In this document: positions 1-5,600 of the stretch, piece by piece
Numbering within the stretch: position 1 is the first letter of the stretch
How the letters are laid out: each line of letters starts with the position of its first letter
Assembly (NCBI GenBank): GCA_040879025.1
Contig: JBBDLF010000041.1
Coordinates: forward strand, 1 to 9,536
DNA length: 9,536 nt
DNA from: JBBDLF01 sp040879025
GTDB taxonomy: Bacteria > Pseudomonadota > Gammaproteobacteria > Pseudomonadales > Pseudohongiellaceae
Reading direction: 5' to 3'
Program-made: the position numbers and the translations under genes
Notes under the pieces: model-generated
Database searches by the model: none
Seen by the model: the letters and a program-made list of their open reading frames with translations, nothing else
Told to the model about the DNA's origin: nothing

Positions 1-200
1 AATACATTAGCAGTACACAGCCATATGGGCAAAGAAGTCCAAATGCGGCGACGCCAGGCGCAACCTGCTTTATACGGCTCTGAACACAGTTTGTCTCACA
101 CTGGGTCTATGTATGGTCCTGCTGATTGGCCCGTTCATCCGTCATGAGCTGAGTTACGTCGTGCTCTTGTCGGTAATTATCTGTGGAGTTTCTGGTATTC
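1..200. other. Left flank without a supported gene; possible membrane-protein remnant
   Basis: No complete gene is visible here. On the plus strand a frame opens after a stop at 8-10 and encodes two hydrophobic stretches (for example LLYTALNTVCLTLGLCMVLL and a second around LSYVVLLSVIICGVSG). It then runs into the tRNA-like scar at 201 and continues as an antisense shadow of the next gene. This could be the tail of a small membrane protein cut off at an integration boundary, but there is no convincing start codon or ribosome binding site and no family match I recognise. It may equally be chance. Confidence 0.2.
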
Positions 201-234
201 GGGGCCGGAGGTTCAAATCCTATCACTCCGACCA
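201..234 (+). other. tRNA-Pro-like 3' end fragment, probable attachment-site scar
   Basis: The stretch reads as the 3' part of a gammaproteobacterial tRNA-Pro. The T-stem/loop is GGAGG-TTCAAAT-CCTAT (207-223), followed by the acceptor strand CACTCCG, discriminator A and an encoded CCA (224-234). One T-stem pair is broken (G50 against A64). The matching 5' acceptor strand (CGGAGTG) and a D-arm are not found in the 80 bases upstream, so this is not an intact tRNA gene. Tyrosine integrases commonly use tRNA 3' ends as attachment sites and leave such a duplicate at the far end of the inserted element. In that arrangement the element would lie to the left of 201, and an intact tRNA-Pro would sit beyond it. 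The fragment overlaps in antisense the last codons of the gene ending at 223. Confidence 0.6.
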
Positions 235-1941
235 GTCACCCGGCATTAGCCACCATTTTCCGTTTATTTCCGCGGGCGTGGGGCCATCCCTGCCTGCCGG
301 TATCCAGCATTGTGCTTCCCGGCTGGTAGCGGGAGCCGCTTTCAGCAAGGCGCTGACCATGTCGCTTGCCAGGGTATGCACTTCATCCAGACCCCTGCTG
401 GCGGCATAGCGCCGCGCTGCCTGCAACCCTGCGGGTAAATTTTTCGGCGCGCCGATAAAGTCCACCAGTTGACAGCAGGATACCTCCTCCTTGAGCACCA
501 CCACGGCCACCGCCTGCGCATTCAAACGCCGCAGCAGCTTCAGCAGTATATAACCTTTGCCGGGGTATTCAAGGTAACGCCGGCGCAGGTAATCCCAATC
601 CCGCACACCGAGAATCATATCCCCGCTATGGTCGGCCATCCTTTGCCAGAGGGTGTCCACAAGTACCACGTCATCCTCATCAAGCGTTCGTATTTTATAA
701 CGCAACATCGGCATTTTTTTTGCGCGCCTCCAGCGCAGTTTGCTCAGCCTGCCTGCGGAGTCATAGAGTGGATGGGCTTGGTCCGCCGTATCTGGTTTAA
801 AGCAACCATAGGCAAGCAGGCATGGAGCTCCGTAACCGATAAAGCGTTGTTGGAATATTTGGTCTAGTTTAGTGTCGGCGGCTGCTGACTGCGCTTCCGT
901 CGAGAAAGCTTTCCCAATCTGCATGGCCGACTGAAACTGGCCGAAGTACAGAATGTCCCGCAAGGTTCCTTCGCTGTAAGATTTCAACCTACCCTTTTGC
1001 CAGCAGGCGATGGCCTTGAGTCTTTTCTCCCGGTTTTTCCAATGCCATAACGAGGTGAGGCGCTGCTTTGCCCGGGGAGGAGATAATTCCTGTAACCCGG
1101 CCAGGCCCTCAGCGGAAAAATACCCCACATGGGGCACGTCTTTACCGGCTTTACCGAACACCATCAAGGTGTAGCCATAGCCACCATCCCGGTAGCGGCT
1201 GATGTAGCGAGCCATGGCCGTTTCAAGTTCCCGCAGTTGCTCCTCGCCGATCTCCAGGTCGCGCAAAATAATTTCCCGGTATCGGGTCAGGCGCTGTGCC
1301 AGATAGTTCATGCTATACCTGGCCCGTAATGCAAGATCCTGTTCATAACGCAACTCCATGCCCAGGGCGCATGCCAGGAATTTGATATGCCGGGGATTAT
1401 GCAAGGCTTCATTTCCAGGCTCATCAGAGTGCAGGCAAACTTCATCAAGCAGAATGAAACGGCCTCCGGGTTTGAGCAGGCTGTTGACTTTGGGAAGCAA
1501 CTCCAGAATATCAATGTACTGGGCCGATTCCTGGCTGATAATGGTATCGAAACGAACCTCAGTGCGGAATGTTTCAAATCCGGTACAGTGAATCGTGGCG
1601 CTATCGCCCAGCTTATGGCGGGCGATTTCATATTGTGGCCGGTCCGGGGTAATCCCCTGTGCCCGATAACCTTTTTCGAGTAAGATTTTTTGCAGGGTAC
1701 CCAGACCCATGCCCACTTCAAGTATGCTGGCCGGTGCCTTGGGAAGATGATCGAATATCAGATCCGTGGAGCGTTGCTGGGCACTGTAGACATCTTCATC
1801 GGCTGTTTCAAACAGACCGAAATGCAGGTAGTCCACCGGCTTGCCATCCAACTGCAGAAGCTTTGCATAGACGTTCAGGGGAAACGAAAGGGTTTCGTAC
1901 ATTACCGGTAAGCTCTGGTTTGTGGGTCTTGATACTTTCAT
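223..1941 (-). CDS. Bifunctional protein: SAM-dependent methyltransferase fused to GNAT-like acyltransferase
   Basis: 572 residues. The N-terminal third is a class I Rossmann methyltransferase. Motif I is ILEVGMGLGT (73-82), the acidic end of strand 2 is at GITPD (96-100), QESAQYI (137-143) lies near the motif IV region, and LLKPGGRFILLDE (155-167) is the typical post-catalytic strand. A linking region of unknown role (about 265-400) follows. From about 410 the protein looks like a GNAT fold: MLRYKIRTLDEDD opens it, WDYLRRRYLEYPGKGYILL (449-467) resembles the W-x-RY-x-HP segment of sugar or lipid GNAT enzymes, and WWLMPGDW (563-570) resembles the family's usual WYxTPGD end. The substrate is unknown; such fusions suggest two-step tailoring of one small molecule or surface glycan (inference). 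ATG at 1941 is preceded by AAGGA at a 7-base spacing. The end lies inside a tRNA-like scar, so the natural C-terminus may be altered by a few residues. Confidence 0.88.
   Translation of the reverse strand: MKVSRPTNQSLPVMYETLSFPLNVYAKLLQLDGKPVDYLHFGLFETADEDVYSAQQRSTDLIFDHLPKAPASILEVGMGLGTLQKILLEKGYRAQGITPDRPQYEIARHKLGDSATIHCTGFETFRTEVRFDTIISQESAQYIDILELLPKVNSLLKPGGRFILLDEVCLHSDEPGNEALHNPRHIKFLACALGMELRYEQDLALRARYSMNYLAQRLTRYREIILRDLEIGEEQLRELETAMARYISRYRDGGYGYTLMVFGKAGKDVPHVGYFSAEGLAGLQELSPPRAKQRLTSLWHWKNREKRLKAIACWQKGRLKSYSEGTLRDILYFGQFQSAMQIGKAFSTEAQSAAADTKLDQIFQQRFIGYGAPCLLAYGCFKPDTADQAHPLYDSAGRLSKLRWRRAKKMPMLRYKIRTLDEDDVVLVDTLWQRMADHSGDMILGVRDWDYLRRRYLEYPGKGYILLKLLRRLNAQAVAVVVLKEEVSCCQLVDFIGAPKNLPAGLQAARRYAASRGLDEVHTLASDMVSALLKAAPATSREAQCWIPAGRDGPTPAEINGKWWLMPGDWSE
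712..731 (-). promoter_or_regulatory. A8 run, internal Shine-Dalgarno-like GGAGG and in-frame ATG at the domain boundary
   Basis: On the coding strand the fusion gene reads GGAGG (731-727), 12 bases of spacer, then ATG (714-712, Met410). The A of that ATG is the last of eight consecutive A residues (721-714). The following protein, MPMLRYKIRTLDEDD, is how a stand-alone GNAT enzyme often begins. The site could allow separate translation of a 163-residue GNAT protein, and the A8 tract could allow polymerase slippage or length mutations that truncate the protein after the methyltransferase part. The spacing is longer than ideal for initiation, so this is a suggestion only. Confidence 0.3.
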
Positions 1942-1980
1942 TAGTCATTCCTTTTTGCACATCGTAAAAAATGACACAGA

Positions 1981-1993
1981 ATTATATTGTCAA
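1981..1993 (-). promoter_or_regulatory. Candidate promoter of the methyltransferase-GNAT gene
   Basis: The 64 bases between the membrane-protein stop and the methyltransferase start are AT-rich. Read on the minus strand they contain TATAAT (1986-1981), a perfect -10 hexamer about 40 bases before the ATG. A perfect TTGACA (1993-1988) sits almost directly upstream of it, too close to pair with that -10. No good -35 lies 17 bases before TATAAT, and no good -10 lies 17 bases after TTGACA, so one of the two is probably not used. The gene probably has its own promoter here rather than relying only on read-through. Confidence 0.35.
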
Positions 1994-2005
1994 GCGACAT
2001 AAACA

Positions 2006-2740
2006 CTACGCAAACCACACCATCCACAAACGCGCGATAGCGTCCCGGGCGATCAGAAAGCCCGCGATACCAAGCACCCAGCCAAGCGCTGTTTCGGCGT
2101 TTTTGCCAACCCAGTTGTCGATTCGCGCCAGCGTTGGCCGAACCTTTTCATCCATCAGTTGGCGTAACGACAGCAATGCCATTGCGGGCAGTATCATCAT
2201 CAGGCAATAGGCAATCATTAACCAGAACCTGACAGGCCATGTGAGTTCTGCGTTGCTGATCATGGCGATCGCGCCCAGATAGGGCAACATCGTCGCCACC
2301 TCTGCCATCGCGGCGAACAGCGCCAAGCCCATGAGGAAGCGAAAAGACGTGCCGGCATTTTCTGACTTCTGTTTCCAGCGTGCGATTCGCTCGCCTGCGC
2401 CCGGCCGCTTGCTGTCAAAACGGAAACTTATCGCAAACAGCCAGATTCCGATGGCGAGTTGGACAATAAGGATCACCAGGCTGGTCAGGGAGCGTGGCGC
2501 GGTATCATCTACGCTGACCGGTCCGCCATTGTCCATACCAATCAGCAGATCCGCGCCCAGCATGATGACGAGCCCCACCACCAGGTAAAACGCGGCAATA
2601 GTGAGCAGATAGGTTATCAGTCGCGATGTGCGCACCCCACGGTGGTCCAGCAGCAGCCAGATCGGGATCAGCAGTGTCCCGATGCTGGTGCTGTCGATTA
2701 GCGCCAGGGCTGTCAAACTTAGCAGTAGTTCAGTTGTCAT
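2006..2740 (-). CDS. GAP/Sap-family (SfLAP-like) six-helix integral membrane protein
   Basis: About 244 residues, very hydrophobic, with six likely membrane helices (roughly 4-31, 43-66, 86-106, 132-160, 168-190 and 219-240). A charged cytoplasmic loop (FDSKRPGAGERIARWKQK) lies between helices 3 and 4. The opening LLSLTALALIDSTSIGTLLIPIWLL, with a small-residue and Asp-Ser motif in helix 1, is typical of the GAP or Sap proteins. That family is related to LysE-type exporters and is known from mycobacterial glycopeptidolipid and sulfolipid addressing proteins. The exported substrate here is unknown. I place the start at ATG 2740 (AGGA eight bases upstream) rather than at the in-frame TTG at 2743. 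The gene begins 42 bp after the Fic stop in the same direction, so co-transcription is likely. Confidence 0.82.
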   Translation of the reverse strand: MTTELLLSLTALALIDSTSIGTLLIPIWLLLDHRGVRTSRLITYLLTIAAFYLVVGLVIMLGADLLIGMDNGGPVSVDDTAPRSLTSLVILIVQLAIGIWLFAISFRFDSKRPGAGERIARWKQKSENAGTSFRFLMGLALFAAMAEVATMLPYLGAIAMISNAELTWPVRFWLMIAYCLMMILPAMALLSLRQLMDEKVRPTLARIDNWVGKNAETALGWVLGIAGFLIARDAIARLWMVWFA

Positions 2741-2782
2741 CAATCGTTTCCTGTAGATTCATCCGCGCGATGGGCGACAGTT

Positions 2783-4312
2783 TTAGCTGGTTGGTAATTC
2801 CATTTTGAAATTAACGATCTGTCGATTGAACGCGGCGACGCCTTCGTCCGGCAACAAGTGGGCTTGGTGAGTTTCCAGTTGCTCGCGGACATCGCCGTAG
2901 TCAGTCCAGTTCAGACTCGCGGTGTACTGCTGGAGTTGGAATAACACCTTCACCAACGTTCGAAATTTGCCTTCCCGGGTCGCCTGGCGAAGACCGTTCA
3001 GGTAGCTGTCGCGATGCACCGTGGGGACAATTAACTTGAACTGTTCCCCGGTACTTAGTTCGGCATTCAGGAAAATTCGTGACAAGCGACCGTTGCCGTC
3101 ATCGAAGGGGTGGCATTCAGTTATCAGAAAGTGGATGAAAATGGCCCGCCGCATGCCTTTCGCCAGGTCTTCATAGATCTTGAAGCCCCTGGTGATGGTA
3201 CCTGGCAGATTTCGCGGCGACACGAACAAGGTATCGCCTGCTTTGTTAGGCTTGGTCTTGAAGCCGCCGGGACGCTTATCGGGGCGCTGGGACATCATCC
3301 GCTCGTGCCGATCCTGAAGTAAACGAATCAGCTCAGCGGCATTTTTTGGGGTATCCAGCATTTCCTGGTAATCATGGACAATGTCATAGACAGCCAGCAC
3401 GTCATGGCTGTCCTCGGGCCTGCTGTTCACCACGTGTTTTTCGAAGACGATTTTTTCCGCTTCCGAAATGTCAAATTCAGTCCCTTCGATGTAGTTAGAG
3501 AAGTAGCTTTCAAAGAAGGACAGGTTGCGCCACGACGACTTGTTGTAGGCGTACGGGACGGGTTCGAAACGACACCGTTCCAAATAGTCGGCCAGCGCTC
3601 GGAAAAGCACCAGGCGTTCCGGGTCGTAAGGGTCCTTTCGGGCGGTGGCGATGGCCAGCGGCGAGGACAAGTTGCCTTGCGCCGGCCGTGAGGCGAGTAG
3701 CGCCCCAATCATGCGGTCCAGTTGACTGAATGGCTTTTCCAGGCCGAGTGCGGAGGCGGCTTCCCGGGCTTGCTTGCGGATTTCCCGAATGGCGCCCTCT
3801 CCCCGTTGTGCCAATACTTTACAGAGCGCTTCTTCAACCCAGTCTGACCCAAGGGATTTATGGCCGGCTTCCCGCGCTCGGCTGGGTACCAGGTTTTCCA
3901 ATAGCTGCCGCGGCAAAGCACTGCGTGTAAGCTCAGGCATGAAAGGTTCCGTTAACAGGGAAGTGTTGCCGGGGATCACATCAATGGTAAGCCAGTCCCC
4001 CACCTTGATGTAGCGTCTATGCTTGACCCGGTCGATCACGTAAACCCGACCGCGGTGGGGCTTGAGCTCGACCGCCGTCCGGTAGGCGGCAAGGGGCTGG
4101 CTGCAGAAATGTTCCGCCAGCTTATACCAGCAGCGCCGAACCAAACCGGGAATGCCGGCTTCCGGGGCATCGGTGTAGAGGCCCTGACGGACACGTCGAA
4201 CTTTTCCGCGGCGAGCCTGACGGGCAAGCGCTTTGCCGTGATTACGGTCCCGGGGGAAAATGAGCTCAGCCAATGCCTTCGCCTTATCGCCAAATATACG
4301 ACTTTTACGCAA
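2783..4312 (-). CDS. Fic-domain AMP-transferase with N-terminal AbiEi-like DNA-binding region
   Basis: 509 residues in the longest frame. The catalytic Fic motif HPFDDGNGRLSR (401-412) is complete: the catalytic His, the acidic residue that binds Mg, the GNG anion hole and both Arg are present. The enzyme should therefore transfer AMP (or another NMP) to a hydroxyl side chain of a target protein. SNYIEG (272-277) matches the inhibitory motif [S/T]xxxE[G/N] and lies N-terminal to the Fic core, as in class II, so the protein is expected to be self-inhibited. Residues about 20-200 look like AbiEi-type antitoxin or transcription-factor proteins: a winged-helix stretch ending RGKVRRVRQGLYTD, then a domain with GDWLTIDVIPG and a helical tail. 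The longest frame begins with TTG at 4312, directly after a TAA and without a ribosome binding site. TTG at 4273 (residue 14) has AAGG eight bases upstream and lies after the better promoter, so it is the likelier start. The region upstream carries three phased repeats. No partner antitoxin gene is adjacent. Confidence 0.92.
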   Translation of the reverse strand: MRKSRIFGDKAKALAELIFPRDRNHGKALARQARRGKVRRVRQGLYTDAPEAGIPGLVRRCWYKLAEHFCSQPLAAYRTAVELKPHRGRVYVIDRVKHRRYIKVGDWLTIDVIPGNTSLLTEPFMPELTRSALPRQLLENLVPSRAREAGHKSLGSDWVEEALCKVLAQRGEGAIREIRKQAREAASALGLEKPFSQLDRMIGALLASRPAQGNLSSPLAIATARKDPYDPERLVLFRALADYLERCRFEPVPYAYNKSSWRNLSFFESYFSNYIEGTEFDISEAEKIVFEKHVVNSRPEDSHDVLAVYDIVHDYQEMLDTPKNAAELIRLLQDRHERMMSQRPDKRPGGFKTKPNKAGDTLFVSPRNLPGTITRGFKIYEDLAKGMRRAIFIHFLITECHPFDDGNGRLSRIFLNAELSTGEQFKLIVPTVHRDSYLNGLRQATREGKFRTLVKVLFQLQQYTASLNWTDYGDVREQLETHQAHLLPDEGVAAFNRQIVNFKMELPTS

Positions 4313-4378
4313 TTAGCGACAAGAATATGCGACAATTTAGCAATTAGCAAGACGATTATGCGTCATTTCGCCAATTAG
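4291..4378 (+). repeat. Three direct repeats with exact 31-bp period in the fic promoter
   Basis: CAATTAG occurs at 4310-4316, 4341-4347 and 4372-4378, exactly 31 bp apart. The 19 bases before each copy are also related, with a shared core near AATATGCGAC (4294-4302 in the first, 4325-4333 in the second, 4356-4364 in the third). A period of 31 bp is about three helical turns, so proteins bound at the copies would lie on the same face of DNA. The array overlaps both candidate promoters of the fic gene. It fits an operator for cooperative binding by the AbiEi-like N-terminal domain of the Fic protein; this is inferred and not shown by the sequence. Confidence 0.7.
4293..4350 (-). promoter_or_regulatory. 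Two candidate fic promoters embedded in the 31-bp repeats
   Basis: On the minus strand, TTGCTA (4350-4345) is followed after 17 bases by TATTCT (4327-4322). One repeat further on, TTGTCG (4322-4317) is followed after 18 bases by TATATT (4298-4293). The second promoter would start transcription near 4286, about a dozen bases before the TTG at 4273, and is incompatible with use of the TTG at 4312. The first could serve either start. Each repeat unit supplies a -10-like sequence (CATAAT, CATATT or TATATT), so a repressor on the repeats would cover RNA polymerase. Confidence 0.4.
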
Positions 4379-4403
4379 TATACCATTGGGACGATGACAC
4401 CGT

Positions 4404-5549
4404 TCAGCGCCCGGGGGCGAAGTCCACCTGCGCCGCAAAATTCTCTTGGGCAAATACCGTCCGAAGATAGGCTTCCATCTGTTGCCGGCGCTCAGTATCC
4501 GCCGCAAACACCGATTCCAGAAAGGCGTACACCGCCAACCGCGTCAGCATCTGCTGTTCTGCCGGCCTCATGGCTCGATCGAAGGTTTCCATTGTACACG
4601 GTACGACGTTGGAATTGCTTATGCCCAGCCGCGGATCGGGAACAAGCATCGGTTCAGCCTGATTGCCCTCACTCGACAGGCCATCCAGCAATAACGGACA
4701 CACAAGTTCATCCGGATGGTGGAACCAGCGGAACAGAACGCTGGCAATGCCGGCAAATCCGGTATGACTTCCCCTGTCCAGAGTCACCAGCAGGCTATCA
4801 TCCACTTTCGATGGGATCGGCGCTGCATTGGCCTGGTAAGGCACTATCGCATCACTGCTGCCTGCGATCATCATGAACGGAATATTCGCCGTTTCAAAAA
4901 ATGTCCGTTCCAATACCGCGCTGGGTCCGGCGATGGAAACCGCCGCACTCAGGCGTTCATCTCTGGCATCCCGGTGAAAGCCCGCCAGATGGGTTGTCAG
5001 GCCCCCAAGGGACAAACCAACCGCAGCGATGCGGGAAGAATCCACCAGACCATACAGTTCGTCGTCTTCATCGAGGTTACGCGCGAGCACCCCATCGATG
5101 ATGAAGGAAACATCACCGGCCTGATTGATCACATCCGTAACCGTTGGGCCACCCGGCGCGCCCCCAGTGCTGAGCGGGTAATTCACAGCCACCAATATGT
5201 AGCCTTTGGGTACCAGGAACTCCGCAAGGTATTCCGCCTCTGCCGCCGAAGACATGAAGCCATGACTGTAAACGATCAGGGGAAACGGTTGCCGACTCTG
5301 TAATTCCGGGTACCATAAAGAGCCTTCCAGCCTACGCTCCGGACTTCCTTCAAATTCCCCATTGGCTTTCGTCGCACGTGATGTATCAACCAACTCAAGC
5401 GAATGGCTTTCCACGCCAAACGCGCCAGGTCGATAGAGCACGGCGCTTTGCTCCCCTTTGGGAAAGGGCAGGCGAGGATTGAAGAGGTAGAGTGCTCCAA
5501 TCGCAGCGACGACTGCCACGGCAAGCAGAATTTTGGCCCAACGGTTCAT
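4404..5549 (-). CDS. Membrane-anchored alpha/beta hydrolase (dienelactone hydrolase/PAF-acetylhydrolase-like)
   Basis: 381 residues. An N-terminal hydrophobic stretch (5-24, AKILLAVAVVAAIGALYLF) after a short basic start is an uncleaved signal anchor or signal peptide, so the catalytic part is extracytoplasmic. The fold markers are in order: the WYP strand (79-81), FPLIVYSHGF (89-98) with the HG oxyanion region, the nucleophile elbow GLSLGG (178-183, Ser180), Asp233 in GSSDAIVPY and His262 in RGSHTGF. Cys284 and Cys318 could form a disulfide. The WYP strand followed by the HGF segment resembles platelet-activating-factor acetylhydrolase-like and dienelactone hydrolase proteins; the substrate is an ester or lipid of unknown identity. 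ATG at 5549 has AAAGG nine bases upstream. It follows the cadherin-like gene by 51 bp in the same direction and is probably co-transcribed with it. Confidence 0.87.
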   Translation of the reverse strand: MNRWAKILLAVAVVAAIGALYLFNPRLPFPKGEQSAVLYRPGAFGVESHSLELVDTSRATKANGEFEGSPERRLEGSLWYPELQSRQPFPLIVYSHGFMSSAAEAEYLAEFLVPKGYILVAVNYPLSTGGAPGGPTVTDVINQAGDVSFIIDGVLARNLDEDDELYGLVDSSRIAAVGLSLGGLTTHLAGFHRDARDERLSAAVSIAGPSAVLERTFFETANIPFMMIAGSSDAIVPYQANAAPIPSKVDDSLLVTLDRGSHTGFAGIASVLFRWFHHPDELVCPLLLDGLSSEGNQAEPMLVPDPRLGISNSNVVPCTMETFDRAMRPAEQQMLTRLAVYAFLESVFAADTERRQQMEAYLRTVFAQENFAAQVDFAPGR

Positions 5550-5600
5550 GATGGGATGCCTTTCACGTGAATCAATGGGAGAGCATCAAGCTCGCTTTGG

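Noticed and set aside
158..234. Intact tRNA gene ending at 234
   Set aside because: The 5' acceptor strand and a D-arm are absent and only a poor anticodon stem can be drawn; only the 3' third matches tRNA-Pro.
4291..4378. CRISPR array
   Set aside because: Only three copies, with 5-bp gaps between 26-bp related units and imperfect conservation; it lies in a promoter and no cas genes are present.
4716..5303. Plus-strand open frame of 195 codons antisense to the hydrolase
   Set aside because: The minus-strand frame contains an intact Ser-Asp-His triad in order, so the antisense frame is not credible.
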